Assembly: GCA_022820835.1 (NCBI GenBank)
Contig: JAJEET010000083.1
Span: forward strand, 1-64,000
Direction of reading: 5' to 3'
Source of the DNA: Candidatus Poribacteria bacterium
Lineage (GTDB): Bacteria; Poribacteria; WGA-4E; WGA-3G
Length of the DNA: 64,000 nt
Made by a program: the position numbers and the translations under genes. Shown piece after piece: positions 16,517 through 24,353 of the stretch. The notes beneath the pieces are model-generated. The model did not search any database. It worked only from the letters and a program-made list of their open reading frames with translations, and had not been told where the DNA came from. Each line of letters starts with the position of its first letter. The first letter of the stretch is position 1.

Positions 16517-17164
16517 ATGATACAGGTACATCAGGTTAGTTTCAGTTATAACGAAATTAGCGTGCTTGAACAGACGAGTTTTCGGGTCGAGCGCGGCGAA
16601 TTCGTCTTCCTCGTCGGCCCAAGCGGCTCTGGGAAAACAACGCTGTCGCGTCTGTTGTACGCTGACCTGACACCGATCGCTGGTGACCTGAGTGTCATTG
16701 GGCAGAAACTCGCGAAATTAGACAAGATGAGTCTACCCTACTTTCGTCAGAAAATAGGACTTGTGTTTCAAGACTTCAAATTTCTGCCGAATAAGACAGT
16801 CAAGGAGAACCTCGCGCTCCCACAGAAACTTGCAGGCACAGCACCGAAGTTCATTAAAGAGAACGTCAATAAATTCCTGCATCAAATGGGACTTAGCCAC
16901 CATCAACATGCGCTGCCGACAGAAATATCGAACAATGAACGCCGGCGGCTCGCTATTGCCAGAGCCGTTATCAACAACCCGGTGCTACTGCTTGCCGACG
17001 CACCTACTGAAGGTTTAGATTTACGCCTTTCACTCGAATTAATGGCACTTCTTGATGCCCTCAATTTTCAAGGCATGACTGTCTTTGTCACGACAACGGA
17101 CCGCAAACTCGCTGAGAAATGTAACAAGCGGATCATAGAACTGCGGGATGGCGGTATCCATTGA
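16517..17164 (+). CDS. ftsE: Cell division ATP-binding protein FtsE, with degenerate ABC motifs
   Basis: The 215-residue protein has the FtsE fold and length, including Walker A GPSGSGKTT (about residues 35-43) and the Q-loop VFQDFKFLPNKTV, which is characteristic of FtsE. Two ATPase motifs are altered. The ABC signature, normally LSGGE/Q, reads ISNNE, and the Walker B ending, normally LLADEPTGNLD, reads LLADAPTEGLD, so the catalytic glutamate is replaced by alanine. It may bind ATP but hydrolyse it poorly. FtsE works with FtsX at the division septum to activate cell-wall hydrolases. ftsX follows 166 bases later, unlike the usual overlap, with a heptamer repeat in the gap. Confidence 0.85.
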   Translation: MIQVHQVSFSYNEISVLEQTSFRVERGEFVFLVGPSGSGKTTLSRLLYADLTPIAGDLSVIGQKLAKLDKMSLPYFRQKIGLVFQDFKFLPNKTVKENLALPQKLAGTAPKFIKENVNKFLHQMGLSHHQHALPTEISNNERRRLAIARAVINNPVLLLADAPTEGLDLRLSLELMALLDALNFQGMTVFVTTTDRKLAEKCNKRIIELRDGGIH

Positions 17165-17292
17165 GAGGAGTCGTCAGTTATCAGTTATCGGTCATCAGTC
17201 ACAAGAGGATTCTGAGTGTTCAACATTTTCTTTCTAACCGCTGACATTTCAAGAATAAAGGTTTGAAAGAGCGTGTTTGCGCATCGAAAGCC

Positions 17293-17333
17293 AAAACTGA
17301 AAACTGAAAACTGAAAACTGAAAACTGAAAATG
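17293..17333. repeat. Heptanucleotide tandem repeat (AAAACTG x5) at the ftsX start
   Basis: Five exact AAAACTG units occupy 17293-17327, followed by AAAATG, a near-copy that contains the ftsX start codon at 17331. Related CAGTTATC/AACTGA repeats lie at 17170-17200 and 16452-16472. Short tandem heptamers of this type are well known in cyanobacteria. Confidence 0.9.
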
Positions 17334-18188
17334 CGTTATCGTTTTAACAATGCTACATCTCATATCGCATGCGCTGGCACTTCCAGTCTGATAGGCATTA
17401 TCGGTGTCGGGTTTATCACTGTGCTACTTACCACCTTGCTGCTAAACCACTCCATCATATCACAACAATCTGAGTTTAAGAACCATTCACCGACCCTCGT
17501 AGCGTTTCTTAAAGATACAGTTGACGAGTCAAACGGACGCACATTGGTCAGCCAATTAGAAAAGAACGGACAGATTCTTGCTGTAGATTATACTTCAAAA
17601 GCAGATAAACTCGCACGCGGTGAAACCGAATTCCAAGATTTAGGTGTGCTGATTAAGGAAGCCTTCGCAGAGACCCAAGGTGTCATCCCTTTTCCGGCAT
17701 CACTCAACGTTTATGTGGATGAAGAATTAATCACCCGTAAAGCGTTAGAACATATCGCCTTAGAAATAAAAACACACGATGAAATTGAAGATGTCATGTT
17801 GACCGGACAGGGACAGTTGAAAGACCGTTTGCGCGATTCGGAACGAACTATGCTTGCTGGTCTGGCTGTCGCTGTTGTTGTCGTGTGGTTTATCATCGGC
17901 ACCATCATAAAAAGAGCCGCTGTCGCCCGATCCGAGGAGATTCACCTGATGAAACTACTCGGCATGTTCCGAAACCACTTACTCCTTCCTTTCGCTGTTC
18001 ACGGTCTGTTCCTCGGCGGTGTCGGTGCTTTGTGTGGACTCAGTTGCTTCTATGGAATGGCTTATGTGTTCCAATCCCAATTAGACGGTGTCCACTACCT
18101 CGCAATTTATCAAATTATCTTAGTTGTTTTGGCTGAAATGCTAATTGGGCTGCTCGTCGGTCTCGCAACACATCGGAAATTCGCATAG
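17331..18188 (+). CDS. ftsX: Cell division protein FtsX
   Basis: The 285-residue protein has FtsX topology: one membrane helix at about 20-42 (IIGVGFITVLLTTLLL), a periplasmic domain to about 160, then three helices (about 168-190, 218-245 and 258-282). The FtsX domain segments LAVAVVVVWFIIG, EEIHLMKLLG and PFAVHGLFLGGVGALCG are visible. It would pair with FtsE to control peptidoglycan hydrolases during division. No Shine-Dalgarno sequence is seen, because the region before the ATG is an AAAACTG tandem repeat. The polX/PHP gene begins 55 bases downstream. Confidence 0.87.
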   Translation: MRYRFNNATSHIACAGTSSLIGIIGVGFITVLLTTLLLNHSIISQQSEFKNHSPTLVAFLKDTVDESNGRTLVSQLEKNGQILAVDYTSKADKLARGETEFQDLGVLIKEAFAETQGVIPFPASLNVYVDEELITRKALEHIALEIKTHDEIEDVMLTGQGQLKDRLRDSERTMLAGLAVAVVVVWFIIGTIIKRAAVARSEEIHLMKLLGMFRNHLLLPFAVHGLFLGGVGALCGLSCFYGMAYVFQSQLDGVHYLAIYQIILVVLAEMLIGLLVGLATHRKFA

Positions 18189-18243
18189 CAGTTCCTATCC
18201 TATTCATTACCAACCTAACCGAACCACAAGGAAAATTAAAAAT

Positions 18244-20091
18244 ATGACAAATCGCGAGATCAGCGACATCTTTAGTTCTATTGCGTCCCTCCTACAGATC
18301 CGGGGGGACGACGCATTCCGTGCGCGCATTTATGAGCGTGCAGCCGACATCATCAATAAATTCCCGCGTGAATTATCCGGCGATACCCCTAAACAAGACA
18401 CACCCAATTATGATGAGGAAGCCGTCCAACAACTCCGGGCGACACCCGGTATTGGGAAGGCTATCGAAGACAAAACCGTTGAGATGCTCGAAACCGGACG
18501 CTGCAAGTATTATGATAATCTCATTGCAGAGATGGGAACGGGGATACTGGAAGTGCTCGAAATCCGAGGGCTCGGTGTAAAGACTGTCGGTAGATTCTAT
18601 CAGGAACTCAATGTCCGAAGCCTCGAAGACCTACAGCTGCTGTTAGAGGGCGGGAACCTTAATAACATGAAGGGCATCGGAAAGAAGACCCTTCGGATGA
18701 TAACCGAAAGTCTATCGTTTCGGATGGAACTCCGAAAGATGCGCCCCTTACGCAGCGTCTTACAACTCGTAGAGCAGATTGTCGGAAGTCTAACGCCACT
18801 TATCGCCGACGGATGGATGAAACAGGAACCCGAATGGACAGGACATATACGGAGGCTCGAAGAGGTCTGCCGAGGCATAGAATTAATCATTGTGTGCGAA
18901 CGTGAAACAACTTTCCAATTTCAGGATAGCGTCGTCCCCGATCTGCTACGATCGTTTCTTGAACCGTTCTCACAAGACCCGATCGTCTTCAAAACAGGCG
19001 ATGGCATTGTGTACACATATCACAGCGATAGTGCCGCTTTCGTTGAAACAAGTCGAAGCGAACCGACAGACGATGTCCGCGGGACACTCCCTGTCCTCCA
19101 ATTCTTCGTTGACCGAGAATTTCCTGTCTCTCTCTATCTTTGCACACCTGCCACGTACGCGTTGACCCTATTCTTAACGACAGCAACGGACGAGCACTTT
19201 AGCGCACTCCCTGACAGTTCCGTTTTGCAAACGATGGAACCCGATATAACAGAGGCAGGAATTTACAAAGAACTCGGACTCTCCTATATTCCGCCTGAAC
19301 TTCGACAGGACGGCACTTCGGTCACAGCGGCTAAGGACAACGCCTTACCGGAACTCGTTGAATTTACCGACTTGCGAGGTGACCTACACGCGCATACCAA
19401 CTGGAGCGATGGACAGCAGACGCTTCAAGAGATGGTGGCGGCAGCGCAGACAGAAGGTCTCGAATACTTCGCCATCACGGATCACTCTGTCTCTTCCATT
19501 GTCGCAAACGGTTTGGATCAGAAACGGCTCCTTGACCAAGTAAAGCAGATTCGTGAATTGAACGCAGCGATTGACGGTATCACAGTCCTTGCCGGTTCTG
19601 AAGTTGATATTCGCCGGTCCGGTGATCTCGATTTCCGAGATGAAATCCTGGCACAACTCGATATTGTCGTCGCAAGCGTTCACAGCAATTTCAACCTAAC
19701 TGAAGCCGAGATGACAAAGCGCATCATCCGTGCCATTGAGAACCCCTTCGTCAATATCATCGGTCACCCGACAGGTAGGATGCTCGGTTATAGACCGATG
19801 TACCCACTCAATATTTCAGCGATCATTGAAGCCGCAGCGGAAAATAACACCGTCTTGGAGATCAACGGATCGCCAAATCGATTGGATTTGGATTCTCGGT
19901 ATGTGCGTCAGGCAAAAGCAGCGGGTGTGCGATTAGCTGTCAATACGGATGCACACGGTATTCCACAGTTGGCACACCGACGCACCGGTTTAAACGTTGC
20001 CCGTCGCGGCTGGCTCACCAAACCGGAAGTCATCAACACCTATACATTGGAAGAATTACGAGAAAAATACGGCATCGGCGCACGATTTTAA
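18244..20091 (+). CDS. PolX-type protein: HhH, degenerate polymerase domain, intact PHP domain
   Basis: The 615-residue protein has the bacterial PolX layout. The N-terminal helix-hairpin-helix domain includes RATPGIGKAIEDKTVEML and IRGLGVKTVGRFY. The polymerase beta-like region is at about 150-350 and the C-terminal PHP phosphoesterase domain at about 375-600. The PHP motifs are intact (DLHAHTNWSDG, ITDHS, GSEVDI, VVASVHSNF, IGHPTGR, NTDAHG). The polymerase site is not: where PolX has GDIDxLV there is RGIELIIV, and the preceding GS..R loop reads TGHIRR. It probably keeps exonuclease or AP-endonuclease activity but not synthesis. The start at 18244 follows AAGGA. Confidence 0.85.
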   Translation: MTNREISDIFSSIASLLQIRGDDAFRARIYERAADIINKFPRELSGDTPKQDTPNYDEEAVQQLRATPGIGKAIEDKTVEMLETGRCKYYDNLIAEMGTGILEVLEIRGLGVKTVGRFYQELNVRSLEDLQLLLEGGNLNNMKGIGKKTLRMITESLSFRMELRKMRPLRSVLQLVEQIVGSLTPLIADGWMKQEPEWTGHIRRLEEVCRGIELIIVCERETTFQFQDSVVPDLLRSFLEPFSQDPIVFKTGDGIVYTYHSDSAAFVETSRSEPTDDVRGTLPVLQFFVDREFPVSLYLCTPATYALTLFLTTATDEHFSALPDSSVLQTMEPDITEAGIYKELGLSYIPPELRQDGTSVTAAKDNALPELVEFTDLRGDLHAHTNWSDGQQTLQEMVAAAQTEGLEYFAITDHSVSSIVANGLDQKRLLDQVKQIRELNAAIDGITVLAGSEVDIRRSGDLDFRDEILAQLDIVVASVHSNFNLTEAEMTKRIIRAIENPFVNIIGHPTGRMLGYRPMYPLNISAIIEAAAENNTVLEINGSPNRLDLDSRYVRQAKAAGVRLAVNTDAHGIPQLAHRRTGLNVARRGWLTKPEVINTYTLEELREKYGIGARF

Positions 20092-20184
20092 GTAGAAAAA
20101 TTGATTTTCAAATTTAATTTGGTATTTTTTGGGGATGGTGTATACCTTAAAATAATTTCTTTAGATTTCACTTGTGAGAAAAGT

Positions 20185-21477
20185 ATGGCAAACATTACCG
20201 AAATTGTGAACGACTTTGGCGAGAACATTGTTCAGGTAGATGGCGATATTCCTGTTGACCTACCAGCGAAGGATGGAGATAGGTTTCTTTTCATCAGTTA
20301 CGATCAGAGTTTCCTAACGCACGGTTTGCACAAGTACCCTGCTAAATTTTTTCCAGAGTTACCGCGTTGGCTCATCAAACGGTATTCTGAAGAAAAGGAT
20401 CGGATCCTTGACCCGTTTGCGGGCAGTGGCACGACAAATGTTGAGGCACTGCTCTCAAGGCGACACTCGGTCGGCATTGATGTTGATCCATTTTCACGCT
20501 TCATTTCAAGGGTGAAGGTAACACCACTGGCAGAAACGGAGCTTAAGTTGGCGCAAAAAGTGCTGTTAGAGGCTATTTCCCACTATCGTCCTTCACTGGT
20601 TAATAAATCCGATTTACCAAATTTTCCTTATAGGGACAATTGGTTCAACAAAGAGATTCTATGGGAGTTAACCTACTTAAAAAAGCGTATCCAATCGCTT
20701 GACACGGACGATGCTGTTAAAGCTTTTTTCAAACTTTGTCTCTCGTCCATTATTCGTGCTGTCTCCAACGCCGATAACAATTGTACGCGTACGGTGATTC
20801 GGAAAAAATTAAACAAATTGGTGCGTTCCTCCGATGCATTGAACCGATTTGTGAAAGCCCTCCATGTGAAAGTCCCCAAAATGGTAGAATTTTCTCGAAA
20901 TTATCCGATAGGCATAACCACCGATTTTCCAGAGGATATGGACGCAAGGCACATCAAATACGAGTCAAATTACTTCGACCTCGCGTTAACTTCCCCGCCT
21001 TATGTCAACGCTGTTGACTATCCGAGAACCCATCAATTGGAGATGTATTGGTTAGGCTTCGCGCGGGACTCCCTAACGGCTTTGAAAAAACAGAACGTCG
21101 GGACAGAAAGCGTTTCAGCGACCCATTACAAAGTTCGGCACGAAATAGGAATTCCTGAGGCAGATAGAGTGATGACGAACATCTTTGAAATTGATCCGAG
21201 GCGTGCGTTCATCGCCTTTAAATATTTAGAGGACATGCGAAAAAATCTGAATGAAGTTTACAAAGTGTTGAGAGAAAAGGGTAGATATGTCATTGTCGTC
21301 GGCAATAATCGTATTCGGGGTCACTTGTTTGAGAGTTGGAAGTATCTTATGCCCATCGCCGAAGGTATTGGGTTTGAAGTTGAAACTTACTTCGGTTCAG
21401 AGATCATCAAACATTTCATTAAAGTGCCGAGAGGGGAACGTATTAATACCGATTGGATTTTGGTTTTGAAAAAATAA
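20185..21477 (+). CDS. DNA methyltransferase (amino-methyl type)
   Basis: The 430-residue protein has the two core motifs of an N4-cytosine/N6-adenine methyltransferase: motif I DPFAGSGTTNVEAL (about residue 75) binding S-adenosylmethionine, and catalytic motif IV LALTSPPYVNAVDYPR (about residue 270). Motif I precedes motif IV with a long insertion between them, likely the target recognition region. SPPY is most usual in N4-cytosine enzymes. YDQSFLTHGLHKYPAKFFP near the N-terminus is typical of this subgroup. I set the start at 20185; an upstream ATG at 20101 adds an unlikely leader. A short ORF 18 bases downstream may be the truncated partner nuclease. Confidence 0.85.
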   Translation: MANITEIVNDFGENIVQVDGDIPVDLPAKDGDRFLFISYDQSFLTHGLHKYPAKFFPELPRWLIKRYSEEKDRILDPFAGSGTTNVEALLSRRHSVGIDVDPFSRFISRVKVTPLAETELKLAQKVLLEAISHYRPSLVNKSDLPNFPYRDNWFNKEILWELTYLKKRIQSLDTDDAVKAFFKLCLSSIIRAVSNADNNCTRTVIRKKLNKLVRSSDALNRFVKALHVKVPKMVEFSRNYPIGITTDFPEDMDARHIKYESNYFDLALTSPPYVNAVDYPRTHQLEMYWLGFARDSLTALKKQNVGTESVSATHYKVRHEIGIPEADRVMTNIFEIDPRRAFIAFKYLEDMRKNLNEVYKVLREKGRYVIVVGNNRIRGHLFESWKYLMPIAEGIGFEVETYFGSEIIKHFIKVPRGERINTDWILVLKK

Positions 21478-21495
21478 CAGAACAGAGGCGGAAGC

Positions 21496-21711
21496 ATGCA
21501 TAACATTGCAGAGAGAGGCAAACAAGCATCAGTAGATGGATTTGCTCATGAGCACATTGCTGCAGGGATCTTGATGAAGAAATACCAAAACGTTTCATTG
21601 GTTGACTTACCCTTATCCCCTTATGACATTATTATCGTTCGTAAGATTACTGCAGATAATAGTATGGTATTCTATCATCAAATTCTGATTACTCATTTTG
21701 ACCTAAATTGA
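21496..21711 (+). pseudogene. Truncated ORF, possibly the N-terminus of a restriction endonuclease
   Basis: The 71-residue product starts with GKQASVDGFAHEHIAAGILM and continues LVDLPLSPYDIIIVRKI. This looks like the opening of a PD-(D/E)XK nuclease domain: the DIIIV strand would carry the first acidic residue, and a QxK strand should follow. Instead the sequence turns into YHQILITHFDLN and stops, just before a repeat at 21720-21780. It follows the methyltransferase by 18 bases with a usable ribosome binding site. I infer a restriction gene cut short by a repeat insertion or frameshift, leaving an orphan methyltransferase. I cannot name the family. Confidence 0.45.
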
Positions 21712-21719
21712 CACCTATA

Positions 21720-21780
21720 GTGCGGTTAGGAATGCACGTCGTATTTGGGCGAGTACGCCGCAAAACCGCACCTACCGGGG
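21720..21780. repeat. Small inverted repeat GTGCGGTT...AACCGCAC
   Basis: GTGCGGTT at 21720-21727 and AACCGCAC at 21764-21771 bound about 36 bases. The repeat begins directly after CCTATA and lies between the truncated ORF and the convergent phosphodiesterase gene. Confidence 0.55.
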
Positions 21781-21808
21781 AAGAAAAGTGTGCATTTATT
21801 TTGGGGAT

Positions 21809-23770
21809 TCACTTCATCAAATTTGTGAGTGCTGTCAAATGCCAATTCGGATCCGCTAACGCCTCATAAACGACCCCACCTTCTACCCTATCAGGCATCG
21901 GCAGACCGAGCAGATAGCAGAGCGTCGGTGCGACATCGACGACACGGACCTGCCGTTCCAGCGCAACGCCTTCGCGAACACCCGCACCCGATAGTAGGAA
22001 TGTAGAGTGCTGTCCACCGATCCCGAAACTTACCGAGGGCAGCTGCTTGCCGTGTGCACCATCGAATTCAGGACGCAACGCGTAGACAACATCGCCGACC
22101 AACTCGCCGTGCAGATTGAACATCTCAGCATCGGCACGCGTGACGGCTAACGTGAACGGATGCCGTCCGGTCTTTTCGTCTTTGTAAGAATGGAGTGCTG
22201 CAATAAGTTCACGTTGTGTTGCTTCATAATCTTCAGGAGCGACGATGCCATCCGGTTCACGTCCTGCTAAATTAATAAAGATATGCACCAAGCCGACATC
22301 GACAGCACGCGTCTTTGTCCAATCTATGCCCCCGTTTGTATCCCTGACGATAAAACCTGTCTCCTCCAGTACCTTCTCAATATCAACGGCGCGGAATTGG
22401 TTCGGCGTGCCACCGTGGTCGGAACAGACGAGGATAACCGTCTCCTCATCTGCGAGCTCCATCAACTGTCCGATCATCCGATCGACGGATTCGTAAGTAC
22501 GTCGTAACCCTTCACGGCACCGATGGATGGTCTCAGGCGATGCGCCGCTGATCTCATCCGCTTGACTGAGGAAAAAGTGGCTGGCATAATCCGGCGCGTG
22601 GCTCTCTACCATTAAAACATCCCAGTCGTTGTTCTGCGCGAGGTGTGTCGCGACATCTGCGAGACGCTGGTGGTGGTAATCCAAGACTTCAAAATAGGTG
22701 TTGTCGTCCATCTGTCCCAGTGCGTCGCGAGCGGGATTTTGCAAGAATGAACCGATTTCCTTGTCGATTGTGGTCGCAACTGTGTCGGGAACCGTATAAC
22801 CCTCCCGGGGCCAGATTTGCGGAACAAAGAGTTCAAAAGCGTCGGCTGTCGGTGTGAGTGACACCAGTTTCATTCGGACGTACCCTTCCACCTCGTTACC
22901 GTCAATTTCAAAATTATCCAACCACCAGTCGCTCCATTCACCGACACCGAGATCCGCAACAGCGTCATCTCCAGAACGGCTTCGGCAGATCCGTACCCGA
23001 TCATAGCCGTTATCACTAGACGCGTAAACGAGTCCATAAAACGATTTTGGAACCCGTGTGCTGTCGGAACCGTCGCCTTTGACATGGACAGAGGGCATGA
23101 CATCCTCTCTGCCGCGTGCCAAGGGTTGGATCGTGAGTTCGACCTCTTGTGCAGGCTTCGCGGAATCGGGTAACGCATCCCACTCTCCATTTTCAATGGG
23201 TTTAATCGTCACAGGATCAATGTTGCGAACCTTCTGCAGCGCGCTTGGGTCCAATGTTTCTGGGTCCCGCTGTCCGCCGATGGGGCGCGGTGCCCATTTT
23301 CCGCCGACGAAGAGGTGATAGCCAGCAATCTGATGATGGTTGGAGACCCCCGGTCCCGTGCCTTCTACCTGAATACCGGTTTTGACGGTCGGGGGCCAAG
23401 ACATCTCCCACTTCACTAAAATCGGTTTCCCGCCTGCGCGTTCGACGAGGTTCCAGAGGTATTCCGATTGGCACAACCCGGTGTTGATACCCCAAACTGT
23501 TTTATCAAGTCGTTCCCCGACAGCACGGATGTTAAAATCCATGACTTTATGTGTGCCGGGCCATGAACCGGTAGAAAGTGCTGTCCATCCGGGGGGTGTT
23601 AGCGTTGGGAAGACACCGATCATCGGACGGTAGACCCCTGTCCGGAGCAGTTTCGCCATACTCGGTGCGTGTCCCCAATCAATCATGTTTTTAACCAGTT
23701 CCATGCTCGCGCCATCCATCCCGACAATAATTGCCCGTTTGGCAGGGGCGAGCCGTGTGCGTTTTGTCAT
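21809..23770 (-). CDS. Alkaline phosphatase-superfamily phosphodiesterase
   Basis: The 653-residue protein belongs to the type I phosphodiesterase / nucleotide pyrophosphatase group of the alkaline phosphatase superfamily. Metal sites are visible in AIIVGMDGASMELV, in FPTLTPPGWTALSTGSWPGTH (catalytic Thr), in VLMVESHAPDYASH and in VILVCSDHGGTPNQF. A beta-rich insert is present at about 200-330. The substrate could be a nucleotide, phospholipid or phosphonate and cannot be read off. No signal peptide is seen. I chose the ATG at 23770, which follows AAAGGA; an ATG at 23794 overlaps the upstream gene. It follows the coiled-coil gene by 14 bases and is probably in the same operon. Confidence 0.87.
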   Translation of the reverse strand: MTKRTRLAPAKRAIIVGMDGASMELVKNMIDWGHAPSMAKLLRTGVYRPMIGVFPTLTPPGWTALSTGSWPGTHKVMDFNIRAVGERLDKTVWGINTGLCQSEYLWNLVERAGGKPILVKWEMSWPPTVKTGIQVEGTGPGVSNHHQIAGYHLFVGGKWAPRPIGGQRDPETLDPSALQKVRNIDPVTIKPIENGEWDALPDSAKPAQEVELTIQPLARGREDVMPSVHVKGDGSDSTRVPKSFYGLVYASSDNGYDRVRICRSRSGDDAVADLGVGEWSDWWLDNFEIDGNEVEGYVRMKLVSLTPTADAFELFVPQIWPREGYTVPDTVATTIDKEIGSFLQNPARDALGQMDDNTYFEVLDYHHQRLADVATHLAQNNDWDVLMVESHAPDYASHFFLSQADEISGASPETIHRCREGLRRTYESVDRMIGQLMELADEETVILVCSDHGGTPNQFRAVDIEKVLEETGFIVRDTNGGIDWTKTRAVDVGLVHIFINLAGREPDGIVAPEDYEATQRELIAALHSYKDEKTGRHPFTLAVTRADAEMFNLHGELVGDVVYALRPEFDGAHGKQLPSVSFGIGGQHSTFLLSGAGVREGVALERQVRVVDVAPTLCYLLGLPMPDRVEGGVVYEALADPNWHLTALTNLMK

Positions 23771-23784
23771 AAGAGTTCCTTTCA

Positions 23785-24108
23785 TTAGCCCCAAAACGAC
23801 TTGATCAGCGATACAATGGCTGCTAACGCTGAACCTAATGCTATCCAGAGGGCAGTTTTTACGTCTTTGTTTGATGTTGCTTCCTGTCTTCCCTCAAGCT
23901 TACCCCGAATCCATCTAACATCACCGTGAAGATTACTAATTTCATTTCTAACGTCACCGCGCAGCTCACCGATTTCATCGCGTAAGTTCCTTCCATCTTC
24001 CTCTACGGACGTTAGTCTTCTATCTATTCTGTCATCCATCCGATCGATCGTCCGTTTAAGATCATCAATGGCACTCAATACCCGTTCCCTGAAATCCTGA
24101 TCTGACAT
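23785..24108 (-). CDS. Small coiled-coil protein with C-terminal membrane helix
   Basis: The 107-residue protein is a heptad-rich coiled coil over about residues 5-75 (repeated pattern such as RMDDRIDRR and DEIGELRGDVRNEISNLHGDV). A hydrophobic helix near the end (TALWIALGSALAAIVSLI) probably anchors it. It resembles the common small hemolysin-XhlA-like or DUF1640-type proteins in shape only; no family is certain. It directly precedes the phosphodiesterase gene on the same strand. Confidence 0.7.
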   Translation of the reverse strand: MSDQDFRERVLSAIDDLKRTIDRMDDRIDRRLTSVEEDGRNLRDEIGELRGDVRNEISNLHGDVRWIRGKLEGRQEATSNKDVKTALWIALGSALAAIVSLIKSFWG

Positions 24109-24126
24109 GTTTTATCCTCCTTTGTA

Positions 24127-24261
24127 GTATCTCAGGACTTATGCAAATTAAAAAAATATCGGATATTTAGACGCAAAAAAGGGCTAACTTTCATCCTTTA
24201 AACCCCCTAAATCCCCCTTATCAGGGGGACTTCAAGAGAGAATGCGTAAATCCTTGTATCT
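24127..24261. mobile_element. Miniature inverted-repeat element, family A, second copy
   Basis: AGGACTTATGCA at 24134-24145 and TGCGTAAATCCT at 24243-24254 (10 of 12 positions complementary) bound a 121-bp element. GTATCT lies on both sides (24127-24132 and 24256-24261). The interior has CCCCCT/AGGGGG stretches and no gene. It lies between the start of the coiled-coil gene and the end of the repeat-protein gene, both on the minus strand. Confidence 0.7.
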
Positions 24262-24353
24262 ATTATCACACAAAAGGTGCGAAAAGTCAAATTTGTATAG
24301 GACGATTTATATTTAACCCAACCTACGACTGAGCACCAACAACTGACAACTCT

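Noticed and set aside
17293..17333. CRISPR-like array
   Set aside because: The 7-bp units are contiguous, with no spacers.
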